A DNA stretch of 64,000 bases from Ochotona curzoniae (lineage: Eukaryota > Chordata > Mammalia > Lagomorpha > Ochotonidae), in the NCBI RefSeq assembly GCF_017591425.1, contig NW_024464918.1:14196001-14260000 (forward strand), read 5' to 3'. Both the position numbers and the translations under genes were made by a program. Numbering within the stretch: the first letter of the stretch is position 1; each line of letters opens with the position of its first letter. Below are positions 32,801-45,096 of the stretch, in pieces. The notes beneath the pieces were generated by a model, which ran no database searches, had not been told where the DNA came from, and was given only the letters and a program-made list of their open reading frames with translations.

Positions 32801-34250
32801 TTGAAAAAGTTTTAAAATGAGATATCATTTACATAACCATCTCGCAAAAGTGACTTACATTTAGACAAAATAAAAATCAATTTAAGAAAAAATTTAAAAC
32901 TCTGATTTTGACAAGACAAAAAGCAAAGAAAAAGAAATATTCTATATCCAGGTATAGGGAGACTCAATTGTTTTAACATGTCAGCTCTTCTTAAATTCAT
33001 CTAGAGATTCGACATAATTCTACTAGGAAACAATAAAATGGTTCCAAAATCCACATAGGAAAAAAGGACCCAGGATGCCCAACTCTAAAGGAGACCAAGT
33101 TAGAGGACTGACACCACACAATTTCAACACTTATTATAAAGCTGCCAAATCAAGACTGGGAGATATTCACGGAAGAATAGATCAATAGAGTGTAAAAATA
33201 GAGCCATACTTGATGTCTAAATAACATAAATAATTCAATCAAAGAAGAATAGTCTTTTTAATAAATAGCATTAAAGCAAGGTCTACATATACACCTTATA
33301 ATTCATAAACATTAAAAAAAATGAATAAAAGGCTTAAAGGTAAAAAAAATTGTAAAACTCACAGAAGAAAACATAGAAGAGTGCATATTTAAGCAAAAAT
33401 GACATATCATTAAACACTTAAAAATGTTAAAATCTAAAACACTAATGGCACCTAATGATAAAGAGGATGTAAAACAACTGACAGTCTCCTTTGCTGGAAC
33501 ACCAAGTGCCACAGCCACTTTTAAGAACAATCTCATAATTTCTTACAAGGCAAGCATGTCTTGCCATACAATTCAGCTTGCTATTTACCCAAACAAGTTG
33601 AAAGCCTACATCTACACCGACACCTGAAAATTAATGCTTATAACAGCATTACTCATAACTGATAAAACTTGAAAGCTAACAAGATATCCTTCAATAAGTG
33701 AATGGAAACTCTGACACAATCACACAAGATGTTACTCAGGGACACCAAATAAAAAAATTCACAAATCACACAGACAGACACACACACACTCACTGAGCAA
33801 ACTCCTATGCATCTTCAGAGAAACCAATCTTAAAAGGTTATGATTCCAACTCATTGACATTCTGAAATAGGTAAACAAATTAATAGTAATCCAACATTTG
33901 GAGGAAGGGATAAATAACTACACACTGAAGGTTCTCAGGATGATAAAACCATTCCCTAGGATATCCTTGAAAGGAACACCCAAGACATGATGCATTTATC
34001 TTAAATTATGGAAGTGTACAACACAGAGTGACTTCTACTATAAATGATGACTTTTGTTAATAGCAATGTTAACATACTGGTCATCAATTGTAACAAATCT
34101 GCACTATGCAAGACATTTAAAAAAATGGGCAGCAGGAGATAGAAATGTTCTAGAGGGAAATACATGAAATACTGTGAGCTCTTGTATTCCAGTTTTCTAT
34201 AGACTGACAACTTCTCTTAAAAAAATGCAATCTCTTCAAAAAGATGTAAA
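32801..34250 (+). mobile_element. Old L1M ORF2 3' half and 3' UTR
   Basis: ORF2-type words are 'caataaaatggttccaaaat', 'acttattataaagctgccaa', 'aatagatcaatagagtgtaa' and 'taacagcattactcataact'. The 3' UTR is clear at 34,010-34,140: 'gtgtacaacacagagtgact', then 'ggtcatcaattgtaacaaat'. All frames are broken. Short frames such as 67 codons at 33424-33627 are debris. Confidence 0.75.
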
Positions 34251-34568
34251 TATATCTAGTAGATGCTTGGTTTTAAAAAAAAAACGGTTGAGAAGCGCAT
34301 ACAATGTTTACCTAGAAATGGGAGAATAAGAGAAACACATTTCTATAATCTTATTGCTAGATAAATATATTTGAAAGAATACATAAGACTATTAGTGATT
34401 ATAATGGGATTGGCAGTTGAGCTGAGGGGATTAAGGGAAAATCTGAATTTTCAGGTGATTAGAGCGCTTTAAATTATACAAGGATAGTCTAAGACATTTA
34501 TGAAAATGAAACAAAGATACATCTTTGTGCTGTTAAAAAAAAAAATGTAAGCCATGCACAGTAAGAGC

Positions 34569-34672
34569 CTTGAAAAAGTTCATGAAAAACATGAGAAAAA
34601 CAGTATGTAGATTTAAAATCCTTTTATACCCAGGTAAACTTATCTTTTAATTTTCCATGAACTTTTTGTAAG
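34569..34672 (-). mobile_element. Mariner-like MITE, copy 2
   Basis: Well-kept terminal inverted repeats: 'cttgaaaaagttcatgaaaa' on the left and 'ttttccatgaactttttgta' plus AG on the right. The minus-strand interior 'gataagtttacctgggtata' matches 'gtaagtttatctgggtacaa' of the copy at 48.3 kb. Confidence 0.85.
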
Positions 34673-34699
34673 TTTCCTCTTGATTTACTGTGTTTGTTG

Positions 34700-35270
34700 T
34701 TTTACTCAAATGCTTGTCTGAGTAGTTTGACTCCCCCTTGGACTAATATATTTACTTGGTACTTTGAGTCACTATCTAGAATTTTCTCTATGGAAATTTT
34801 TCCATGTGAACACTGTTTTCAAAGATACTACAGAGAGCTTCACTGCAGAATTCACCACAGTAGACAATACTTCGGAAACATCCTAAATATGTATCAACAG
34901 GGGAAGTGGTTAAAAGAATTGGACTATAAACATACTAGGAACCACAACGCATCTGTTAAAAAGAAGAAAGTAGACAAATATGTTGATGTTGAAAATGCCT
35001 GGGAGAAATTATTAAGAAAATAAGAGAAGAAAATGTGGACCAAGAAAAAAAACTTTTCACTCTGTGTTTATAAATGGAATAAAGAGATCTGGAGGATACA
35101 CAGCACACTGAACACGGTGCCTACCTCAGGGGAGATATGTAAGATTTTAAGGGAAGGAAACAAGAGGCTTATTTTTTTGCCCATTCTGTTTCCCATTGTT
35201 TGACGTTTTCCCCCTACAACGATGATGTATTGCTTTTTACACATGAATAAAAAATATAAAGAATTTTAAA
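34700..35270 (+). mobile_element. L1M-type 3' end fragment
   Basis: From about 34,890 it follows a common old L1 3' region: 'atgtatcaacaggggaagtg', then 'gttaaaaagaagaaagtaga', 'ggaggatacacagcacactg', 'ggtgcctacctcaggggaga' and 'tgaataaaaaatataaag'. A 109-codon frame at 34694-35023 lies in this debris and is not a gene. The left end is uncertain. Confidence 0.65.
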
Positions 35271-37654
35271 AACCCAGTGGAGTGTTTGTGTCCAGCAGCA
35301 GCAGCCATCTCGGGGGCTGTTTGCCATTACCTCTGTTCATTTCTTTCAGACCAGGAAGGGTTAGAAGAACCTCGCTGCTCTCTGTAGCATTGTTAACCGG
35401 GGCATAGAATCTAACTTGCCATACCCTGTAATTGGATCCTTCCAGTAAAGCTGCCTCCATAAAATGTCCCAAGTGCTGCAGCCAAGTGTTTAGTAGGCAC
35501 ATAGGACCCTGGTGGCAGCTTTGGGGGTAGGGCTGGGAGTCAGGCCTGGGCTCAGGTCTGAAATGCCGTAGGAGGCACGCATTAAAGTCCCAGCAAGCTT
35601 AACTAGCAACAGAGGGGCACGTCTGCATTTTTCATGCAAGCTTACAGAGACTTGTTTGCAAAGCTCAGGATCCCTGGTGAGCAGTTTTCTGTGGCTTCCG
35701 TTACAGCACACTTTCAAAAGTATTAATGCAACAAGACTCTGGTATGGCGACACTGGTAAAGAGAGGGGAAAAAAAACTAACAGTGCAGCATCTCCAGCAG
35801 TCTTTTTGCTAATAATGACTCCATCTCAAGAAGGAAGTGATCATCTATAATTATCCCTCAAATTCCACTTCATGTGATACCCATAGTGACAGGCAAAGAG
35901 TTGTACAACTTTCCATTTGTTTTGTTTGGAAGCACAAAGAAAGCTCCATTCATATGACCTTCCCTTTCATTGTTTCATCTCCAAGGAACTCTGCTTTCTC
36001 TTATGATCTACAGAATAATTTATCTGCCTTAGCCATTTTTAGTTTTCAGATTTCAAATCCCCAAAGTTGAATCCAGATTGCAGACTGTGCACTTCATATT
36101 TGTCCACCCGAGTTCCCCTCATTCACACAGCTTTCACATAGGAAATGAAGGGAAACATCTCCTCGCATGGTGGCAGGATGGGGCTGGCAGGGCAGGGGCA
36201 AGATGGAGGAGGACACAGGGAAGCCAGGTGAAAAGGGGAACAGGAAGAGAAGAGCAGGGAAGGGAGAGGCAAAGAGAGGGGCCTCAGGGACTGATGAGAC
36301 TGAGATGAGATGAGCCACAGGTGGGTGGGTGAGGACTAGGGGGAGGGGCCGTAAGAAATCGGGAGATGGGCTTCTCAGGTAAGATGCCAGGAGGTTACAC
36401 CTCATTGGTGTATAACCCGAACCTTGCAAAATTAGCAACCAGTGGAAAGGGAAAACAGAAAGCAGCACTGGGTCCAAGATGGTTTGTTCAAATCACTCCT
36501 CACAGGAATCTTCTTTCAAAAAGTTGATACAGCAGTAGGAAGAAACAGATATTCAACCTAACAAAATAGCCAGACAAGGCTCACCTGGGAAAATAAGGCT
36601 GTTCTAAAATGTTAAAATGTGTTAACCACACGAAATAGAAAAGGAAGAGCTTTTGAATGTGCAAAGGCCCTGGACAGACTGGGACAAGGAACCTACTTCA
36701 AACTGCAAAAATGTTTGTGTGGTTAGAACATGGATATCAAACATGGAGAAAGCTAGGATTGATTCCTGTTTCGTGTCCCTCTCCTAGGCCCTTGTAGACC
36801 ATTTATAGGATTCATCACTATCCTGGGAGTAACAGGAAACCCTCAAGGGTCTTACGCAAGGGAAGACTGTAATCGGATTTTGATTTCAGAGAAATCTCTC
36901 CAGCTGCCAAAGGCAAAATAGGTTGAAATATATTCCCTCTCAAATATCCAATATCCATACTCTAAGACATCTGCTTCATTATAAATAAATGGAGGACAGC
37001 AATGCAGGGAACTCAATGAGGGCCTTTCTAGAGAGAAGCAGAGAGGCGGGGGAGGACAGAGGAGAGGACTAGGTAGGGTGCAAAGCCTGCTTACCCAGGC
37101 CTCCTTCTCCAAATGCTCACCGTAAGAAACAGCAGCAGGAGTGAAACAAGGGGATGCCAGTTCTGAACATGTACAGTTGTCAGGGGGGATTCTTAGAATT
37201 TACAGAGATGTTCCCAACCTCAAAAGGAAGCTACAAACCCAGGGTTAAAAAGAGCAAAGTGCAGGCTGAAAACAAACAAGCGCTAATAAAATAGGCAGAG
37301 GCGTCTGTAGAGAAGAAATCTCAGCCTTCCCTTGCAAATGAAAAACAAATATCCCCAAACTAAGAGGCCCTCACTTGAGTCTCAGCTCATGGAAGCCTCG
37401 GCCTTACCACCATTGCGTCCCCAGCAGCACCCGCACCCCTGCCCCAGAACTCAGTTTTCACTAACCTTTCACCTTCCTTGATGTCAGATGCACACTCTAC
37501 TCAATGGCACCAGATTTTCAGGTCTTCACGCCATTCTGCAGCCTGTCTCCTACTCAGTCTCTAGATTTCTATTCGGCCTGCTGCTTCGTGACTTTTTAAA
37601 AGCAGCAAGTTAGTCACGGGCTGCTTTCAGGTGTAAGTTGTGAGGAAAAAGAAA
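35271..37654. other. Unique sequence with a G/A-rich patch, no supported gene
   Basis: Least repeat-rich part of the middle of the window. A G/A-rich patch at 36,160-36,360 ends in clustered G runs. Minus-strand frames of 78, 87, 127 and 86 codons have no recognisable domain. 'tttctttcag' at 35,341 looks like a splice acceptor, but no open exon follows. Confidence 0.5.
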
Positions 37655-37770
37655 GAACGTTGACTTAGCATGCAGAGAGGTGGGCTGTCTTCTAATTAGC
37701 TTTAAATAAATCACCTGTGTTCTAAGCGTTGGTGTTCTCATCTATTCGATGGGTGTTACCAATTGAAGTT
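37655..37770 (-). mobile_element. MIR fragment, antisense
   Basis: 'aataaatcacctgtgttcta' and 'ggtgttctcatctattcgat' followed by GGG match the antisense GTCACTTAACCTCTCTG..CTCAGTTTCCTCATCTGTAAAATGGG run. Confidence 0.6.
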
Positions 37771-38194
37771 AACCCCCCAGGTTACAGGGTCATCAAAGAA
37801 CTGGCACATCTGCAATCACTTTTACCCAGTGCCTCTCTGGTTGCATCAGAATTTCCCTTTTGTATTTCTTAAAGGCCAGGTGATTTTGCTGGGTACACTG
37901 AATCCAGATCTATCCAGGGTTAGAACTCAGGTAACTGTGAAGTTTCTAGAAGTGATCTGAAAGTGCATGAAGGGTTGACAAGCACTGCAATTCTAAGTGT
38001 GGGGATACAAATACTGACGTCCAGCAACACTGACAAACTGTAGTGCAGTTGTCAAATCCTGTTCCTACTCCTTGATTCAGTTACTAACATTTTCAAGCCA
38101 CCTTCTAGTCAGAATGCCAAGGAGCCTATAAATTAGATATGTGAACGTACCTGCCTGGACATCAAGTACTCATGGGATAAAGAACAGACCAGTA
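37771..38194. other. Unique sequence
   Basis: No repeat or gene recognised. Confidence 0.5.
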
Positions 38195-38695
38195 CTGAAG
38201 GCCCCACAGGATCTGTCTTTTCCAACCTTTGGTTTTACCAACCCACATATCACTTTGCTCACTGTGCTCTGGTCCACACTCATTTCTGGCTCTCCTACAC
38301 ACAGGGTTCCCTGTCCCTGGGCCACTTTGCTCTTGCTGACACTCCTGTCTGGAATGTTCTGCTCCATACCTCTGAATGTTCAGTTTTTCCATAATATTCA
38401 GTCACAGGGAAAACGTCCAGACTAGCTGATGTCAATTACCCCACACACACACCTGTAACTCCTCATCCATTGCAGCACCTGATTTACTTTAAGTAAGTCA
38501 CTGAATCCTCTCTGAGATTGACGAGTATTTTCTTATTTTTATCTTCTTCCCTGGTTACACTGTGAATTCCAAAAGAGAGGGATTTTTTCAAAAAGATGAT
38601 TGCTTTATTGCTGGTGCTAAAACTGTTCACTACATAGTACATGCTTAGTAAATCAGTCGAATCAATGAATAAATTAAAAAATAACTAGTTATGTC
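38195..38695 (+). mobile_element. L2 LINE 3' end
   Basis: It follows the L2 terminus. 'ttgctcttgctgacactcct' and 'gtctggaatgttctgctcc' match TGCACTTGCTGTTCCCTCTGCCTGGAATGCTC. The last part, 'ttacactgtgaattccaaaa', 'catagtacatgcttagtaaa' and 'gaatcaatgaataaatt', matches the L2 3' UTR. A 94-codon frame here is a remnant of the L2 ORF region. Confidence 0.75.
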
Positions 38696-39344
38696 CACAT
38701 TTTACCACCCCTCAACACTTTAGCCAAGCTGCGAAATGATCAGAATTTCAGCTCTGTTTCACCTTCCACCTGCTGACTGCTTTTCCCCAAATTCACAGCC
38801 AAGCAGTATTAAGTGACCACAAGCTCAAAAAGGTATCAGCATTTTCTTAATACATTTTCTTCTGGGGTTTAAGCAATGAACTTGATATTTACCATTTGGC
38901 AAAGTCTTTCTGTTTTACTTCATTGGTAGGTGTAAGTTGATCTTTGCAGCCAAAACACCTCTTTCTGGCTGGCTTCCCTGTTTTTCCTCCTTTTACTAGC
39001 ATACCCTGGAGTAGTATAACCAAGCTGAGGTGAGTTATGTGTAGGGAAATGGGCCTTAATGAATAGAAAATCCATGGAATTCATTTGATGTTAGCACATT
39101 AACACTTTTTGCCAAGTCTTCCAAATTCCAACTTGCTCACCACAGAAATAAATAAGTAAATAAAAATAGCAGAGGAAAAGATATTTCTCTTTCAAGGCCA
39201 TGATCTTGTGATTGCATAAGCTGTACTGCAGTTTTCAAAAAATTAAATAAATTAAATGTGCTCAAAAGCAGTCAACCATCATCAAAAAAAAAGACTCAAA
39301 TGTCAACAAGCCCCATTGGTATTATATATGGTTAAGAAGCTTGG
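38696..39344. other. Unique sequence
   Basis: Unassigned AT-rich DNA, no open frame of note. Confidence 0.5.
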
Positions 39345-39550
39345 GCCATGACATCAAGTAGACTTGGTGCTGTGACTTACAAGCTGTGGATCTAGGTCCA
39401 GGAACTTGGCCTCAGTAACTCTCAAATCTTTTATTTGTAAATGAAAAGTAACAGTAGTATTTGTATCATATTAATCATGGTCAGCATGAAATGAGATTGA
39501 GAGATCTCAAGTGCTTTGTGGTAGTACTGGCTCAGAGTAACCACTCTATT
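39345..39550 (-). mobile_element. MIR, antisense
   Basis: 'acttggtgctgtgacttaca', 'gaacttggcctcagtaactc', 'tcttttatttgtaaatgaaa' and 'tgctttgtggtagtactggc' plus 'tcagagtaa' follow the full antisense MIR in order. Confidence 0.75.
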
Positions 39551-39745
39551 CATGTTGGCTAAAATAAAATCAATTACACAGATGAAACTCCTCTTTTCTG
39601 CTGGTTAGTCTACATGTCCCACAATGCCCTTCCATGCTATGTTCCTCGAGAATGTTGAATGGGGACGTATCAATTTGGACAGAAACAGGGGGTTGCTGGT
39701 GACTGGCTTTAGCTTTTGAGCATGGTTTCTTAAAAGCCACTGCAT

Positions 39746-40207
39746 TTTTAAAAGATTTATTTTATTTTTATTTGAAAGGCAGAGTTACAGACCAAGAGAG
39801 AAAAGAAAAGGAGGGAGAAAAGGAGGAGGAGAGAGGGAAGAGGAAAGAAAAAGGGAGGGAAGAGGGAGACAGGCAGAAAAGGGGTGAGAGAAAGAACAGG
39901 ATGGGGTGGAAGAGGGAGGGAGGATGAGAGGGAGGGAAGGAGAGCAAGAGAATGAATCTTCCACCTGACAGTTTGAACATGAAATGTCCACAAAAGCCAG
40001 AGCTGGGCTGTTCAGAAGCCTGGTGATTCCTCTGGGTCTCCCACGTGGGTACAGGGGCCCAAGGACTTAAGCCATCCCCCATTGCTTTCCCAGGTCAAAA
40101 TGAGGGAGCTGGATCAGAAATAGAGCAGCAAGACATGAACCAGCACTAGTACAGGATGCTGGCACCAGAGGTAGTGGCTTGATAAGCCGCACCATAAAGC
40201 CAGCCAC
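39746..40207 (-). mobile_element. Older CSINE with expanded purine tract
   Basis: Antisense C repeat: 'aagatttattttatttttat' tail, a very long GA-rich tract (39,785-39,960), then 'gggtctcccacgtgggtaca', 'cattgctttcccaggtcaaa' and 'gggagctggatcagaaatag'. Flanks CCACTGCATTTTT and CCACTATGTTTTT may be an eroded target duplication. Three overlapping minus-strand frames (68-104 codons) rich in Ser/Pro/Leu come from the tract. Confidence 0.88.
39794..39869 (+). repeat. 76-bp uninterrupted homopurine tract
   Basis: Every base of the plus strand here is A or G. The tract continues as purine-rich with rare pyrimidines to about 39,955. It lies in the position of the CT-rich segment of the CSINE read on the other strand, so it is an expansion of that segment. 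Confidence 0.95.
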
Positions 40208-43094
40208 AACCACTATGTTTTTGTATTAAAACTTCTAATGTTCTAATGTTCTGAAGGACACGGGCACTGAAATCAAGTAGAAGCAACCATTCTATAAGCT
40301 AGTAATGAAGACATTCTTGAGAGTCTATTTCCTATAAAATCCTTTCCCAGTCCCTGGACATAGTTCATTAATCAGAGACATGAGCCCTGCCTCTATGAAT
40401 CTCAGGGACTCACTCCAAGTCTCAAATCTGCCATTCACCAGAGAAAATGTGAGCAAGTCACTGCCACTGGCTTTGCTGAGCCTCCTCTTTCTCTTTTGCA
40501 AGCAGGACAAAGTGACATGTGACACCCTCAATGCTGAACTGGACATAAATAAGGTAAAGTGTGCATGTAGACACCAACTTTGGCTAAGTGGAGCAGACAG
40601 ACACTTTTAGAAGATTACCAGGTGACTCATAGTACCAGCTGGAGGGTTGGAAACCCAAGATAACAAGCAGTTTCCAAGGGACTCCCCAGCAACTTGCAAA
40701 TGAACACTCTGGGGAAAATACAGCCACCATTAGACAGCGGTGCCATCACTGCAGAAGCTCTAGCAACTGCTACATGATACCACCACAAAAAGAACCTCTT
40801 CCAAATGTATGGCCTGGGCCACAACCCAAAGTCCCACGTAGCAACTCCATTTGGCTAGATCATAAGTCTACTTGCTAGCAGCCAAACTTAGGAAGAGGGG
40901 AATCTGGACCCTGTCAGGTTCCAAAACTGGGGGGCAGGGCACTTTTGTTTCCCTCCCCTACTGGGAGCACTGTGTGGTGCTGAGCATTGCTCAGATGCCA
41001 AAGACCCTAGAAGGATATGAAAGTACTTAACACACAGTTGAAGGCCATATGTCTTTTTGAATTACACAAACTAGACAGAGATAAAATATCTGTGAGTGGG
41101 TTTGACTAGGACTACAAACCTAAGGAGCATGTTCACAACACTGTAAAAGAAAGAAGGAGAGATTACCCACATATGAGATTTTTTGGTAAAAGCCCATAAG
41201 CATTTCCCAGAAAAAAATCCCAATGGTTTCAAGGTGTTCAAAAAAGGTATTTGTGTCACTTCTACAGGTGAAATGGCTTATGGCTTTACTCACTAATATT
41301 AACCTAGCATCTCATTACTATTGAGCAGCACTAGATGGCCCACAGCATACTGACGGGGAACTGAATCCTCCATGACCAACCCTGACCTGAAAATCCTCCC
41401 GCCCAGTACCAAGTACTTCCTGTGGGCCCCAGAACATATTTTAATCTACGTATTCTCCTCCTGTGTCCTCTTATGGCTCTGGGAGAAAAAGCCAAAGTGG
41501 ACTCCATGTATGAATTAACAGAGAGAGGTATTTAAAACACTGCTGGTAACTGTCTCAAAGCCTGCCTTCATTTCATAAATATATTTGTTATGCACTGCTA
41601 GAAAATACTGGAGGAAAGAGCAGAGACTGGAGAAACAATAGCTATCTTTGGAGCCTGAGGTCTTGCTTGGAGTTGCTCACCACTCTGGCAGCACGCCAGC
41701 TGCATGTTTCCTCCCCACCATCTCAATCCTCCAGCCTACCCCTGCATCCTTTATAATAAGCAGCCTGAGAGTGCTGTCATTTAATACACATACACAGGGC
41801 TCCCCAGAGCTTGGAAACTCACTTGCAACTGTCTCCTTGATAGGCATCAGAGAAACAAATGAGGAGAAAGGATGTCTAAAGGCTCCATTAACATTGTTAG
41901 GTTAGCAATGCTGACAATAAGTCGATTCTTTTTGACATGACTGTCCTGGTAATGAAGGGACATTTCTACATGACTCCTCCTAATGTAGGATAAGATACGT
42001 ATGGCCTCTGATTTTTTTTGACACATATCCAGTGTATCAAAGGGGTGGGGACTGGTGCAAGAAAATAGGTTGTTTCTGTGACACATTAATAGGATCCCTG
42101 TTTGGGAGATTAATGATAATGCTACCTTCCACTTGAGTGTGCTGACAGCTCACCTGCGAGTAGAAGCTATAATTCCTACTAGAGGGGTAAGAAAATCCAG
42201 GAACTCCACCTGATATTCAAAGTTCCCACGTTTATTCCTAGTCATAGAAAACCACAGGCAGGAAAGGAACTGCTCCTGTTCTGGTATGTCACTTTCCATC
42301 TGCCTCTGACTGGGTTATGGGGGGAGTAATTAGATGGGCCTGGCTCCCTCCTGTGAAAGCATTCATCTTAGAGGAATGGTATCAGGCCCATTCAGCAGGT
42401 AGACATTTAGCCCTACCAGTGCACTGGCAAGTCTGCCGAGGCAGCTGGGGCAGAGAGAACTGACTCACTGTAACAGGCACAGAATACAACAGAGAATGAG
42501 AGATCAGTGGTTAGAAGACCAGCCCTTTCAGCATCTAGTTATCTGTGCTAAGGCTGATCTGCCCTGTGGAGCTCCAGGAGTTCTTAGGAGAGTCATAGTT
42601 GGTGAATGAAAACAAAACAGAGCTCAGCTTCTGTGCTCCCAACTCTCCTCAGCATGCTCTACTCTGTTTTTTTCCAGAATAATACCCAGCATCATTTGCT
42701 ATTATGTGATCTTAGGTTCAGTTCAAAAGACTCAGGGCTTGAGCTTGGCTTACTATATTTCATGGGCATGAAAAGGTTCTAGAACATAGTAGGCACTAAT
42801 AAATACCGAATGAATAAGAGAGTGACTGAACAAAGTTGTTGAACGTCAAATATTTCTCTATAAGAAAAGCTACCAAAAAAGCCAATTCAATTCCATTGGC
42901 AACTTCACCATGCTTTATGAGTAATTATTATTATTTCTAAATAATCAGAATTAAAATGAAATGCCAAATATTTTGGGAAAGGTGAGAATTCTAAAGGAGG
43001 CTACTGGAAGGAGGACACAAACAGAGTTGCACTCTGAAAAGTTGCTTGTGTAGTTCCTTGTTAATAATATGGTTATGGTGCTAGGGAAAGCAGC
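40208..43094. other. Unique sequence with an L2 scrap, no supported gene
   Basis: A possible MIR remnant lies around 40,430-40,500. An L2 3' end is at 42,755-42,835 ('ctagaacatagtaggcacta', 'ataaataccgaatgaataag'). Frames of 62-85 codons show no domain. Most of the block looks like single-copy DNA. Confidence 0.5.
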
Positions 43095-43335
43095 AATCAC
43101 CAATGTTTATCAGCTCCTGATGATGTTCCAGGCTCTGGGCAAAACTATTTAAATGCCTTATCTCATTTAATTATCATGGCAACGTTTAGAACCAACTGTA
43201 ATTATTAGCACATTGGTTTTACAAAAGAGGAAAATGAGTCACAGAAAGATTGAATCATTTTCCTGGGATCACACACTTAGTATAAGGCCATGCTGCACAT
43301 CAAATTCAGAATTTTCTGACTTGGACCTGCTACCT
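43095..43335 (+). mobile_element. MIR SINE
   Basis: 'tgatgttccaggctctgggc', 'aatgccttatctcatttaat', 'ggttttacaaaagaggaaaa' then 'tgagtcacagaaag', and 'gggatcacacacttagtata' reproduce the MIR order well. Confidence 0.85.
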
Positions 43336-44380
43336 CCAGCCCCTGTATCACCTCTCTCTTTCTCTCGCTAGGCAACTTCATTACCTCCAGCTATTACATG
43401 TAAAAGAACAAAATTAAAGAGTACAAAAAAATTAGTTTTCATCTAATGGGTGAAGAAAACAGAGTCAGCTGCAGTTACAGCCCTGAAGAGCCACCTGCCT
43501 TTAACTCATTCCCCTCTCATTTATCCCAAGCACTCACAATGCTAAAGATGCAACCAAGCATAATTCTATGATTCTGAAGACACTCATTTGATACTTTCTT
43601 TAATCAATGCAACCTCAAGGATTAAGAAACTGTTTCTTATCAAATGGCCTGTCCAGAAACGAACCCTGTACTTAATCCACCTCTTTTCTCATGCTGGCTC
43701 TTGTTTAGTCTGCTACAGCCCCATCTCAAACTTCACAAGGCAGATGGTACCAGATGGTTAGCTGCTTATAGCAGGTTCCGCAGTCACAAAGCAGAGAGGT
43801 TGCAAAACTCTCCTTAGAGTCCTCAGAGTTACCGGAAGACATCTCAGGCATCCCCAAGGGATGGGATGCAAGAGGACAGCAAAAAATTTATGCATAAGGG
43901 CTATGCTTTCCTCAACTTCACATCTTGAAGTTCTGAACCATATTTGATTTTAAGGGCTCATCAGCAACAAAAGAAAAAGCATGAAACCACAAGACACAGA
44001 AACACTAGAAAGAGACCTTGTCTGACAGTTGGGGAAACTGAGTCCTGGTTCCTCCCTTGCCATTGCCTTGGGAAAATCACTAACCCCCTGGGACAAAGCA
44101 TTCCCATCTGCACAATGAGAGGCTTAATATCATTATTAGCTAATTGGTCATGACAAATGCACCATAATGATAGTTCTAGCAGATCAAATGAATGCACCAT
44201 ACACAGGAACACTGTCACATTATTACATAATGTTTTGACAATCTGAAATTACTAAGCATGCTTAAAGTTCAAAGTTTGGGATTTATAAGATATATTTCAC
44301 TTATAAACTGCATCTCCAAAGAAAATTTTAGTAAATCTTCCTTGAGGTCAAAAAAATTAAAATAAAATAGACTCCAGCGA
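43336..44380. other. Unique sequence with possible eroded MIR
   Basis: At 44,030-44,150 'gggaaaatcactaaccccct' and 'cattcccatctgcacaatga' resemble an antisense MIR core. Otherwise nothing is recognised. Confidence 0.45.
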
Positions 44381-44697
44381 GGGGCTCAGTGTGGTATCCT
44401 AGTGACTTAAGTCCTCACCCTGCGTATGCCAGGATCCCATATGGGCACCAGTTCGTATTCCAGCTTCTCCACTTTCCATCCAGCTCTCTTTTGAGGCCTG
44501 GAAAAGCAGTCAAGGATGGCCCAAAGCATTGAGAACCTGCACTCAGAAGCAGGTCAAGGCTCCTGGCTTTGCACCAGCTCAGCTCCAGCTGGTGTGGTCA
44601 CTTGGTGAATAAATCAATGGATGGAAGATTTTCCTCTCTGTCTCTCCTTCTCTCTGTAAAAATCTACCTTTTCAATAAAATTTTTTTTAAAAAAACT
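44381..44697 (+). mobile_element. CSINE (pika-type), moderately diverged
   Basis: GGGGCTCAGTGTGGTATCC head, GGATCCCATATGGGCACC body, 'tggaaaagcagtcaaggatg', CT-rich segment, 'ttcaataaaa' end. Confidence 0.92.
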
Positions 44698-44738
44698 CTT
44701 TTAAAAAGAATTCCAGCTAGCTATTTTTTAAATTATAT

Positions 44739-44774
44739 TTCAATTTCAATTATATATTCAATTTCAATTATATC
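44739..44774. repeat. Two tandem 18-bp AT-rich units
   Basis: 'ttcaatttcaattatata' is repeated head to tail almost exactly once. It lies between two CSINEs in opposite orientation. Confidence 0.85.
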
Positions 44775-44814
44775 TGGAAATTAAGAGGAAACCTAATAAT
44801 TTCTTCTTTTTCCT

Positions 44815-45096
44815 GTTTGTTTACATATTTGTTTCAGAGACAGAGAAGGAAAGATAGGCAGATTTTCCATCTACTGTTTCACGCGCTGCCCCCCGAAAAT
44901 GGACTAAATGGCCAGGGTTGGGCTAGGTCAAAGCCCAGGAGCCAAGAGCTTCATCCAGGTCTCAGTGTGGGTTGCAGGAGCTCAAGCACTTCAACCATCT
45001 TCCTCTGCTTTCTCAGATGCATCATTAGGAAGGTGGGTCAGAACTGGAGCAGCTGGAATGCACCCTGGCACCCTCATGAGATGCAAGAGGCACAGG
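44815..45096 (-). mobile_element. Older CSINE, antisense
   Basis: 'atatttgtttcagagacaga' (tail side), 'caggtctcagtgtgggttgc', 'tcctctgctttctcagatgc' and 'ggtgggtcagaactggagca' match the antisense C repeat. Its A-rich end faces the preceding CSINE, so the pair is tail to tail. Frames of 90 and 130 codons are incidental. Confidence 0.82.

Noticed and set aside
34694..35023. 109-codon Lys-rich frame
   Set aside because: It sits in an L1M-type 3' region. The peptide is the translation of repeat debris.
35330..35502. Possible exon after the acceptor-like TTTCTTTCAG
   Set aside because: The plus strand downstream is closed in all frames and no donor site in a usable phase is evident.
36094..36477. 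127-codon minus-strand Pro/Ser/Leu-rich frame
   Set aside because: Composition reflects the G/A-rich patch on the other strand. Open frames opposite purine-rich DNA are expected.
39757..40082. Three overlapping Ser/Pro/Leu-rich minus-strand frames
   Set aside because: They are translations of the expanded CT tract of a CSINE. Stop codons are rare in pure pyrimidine sequence.
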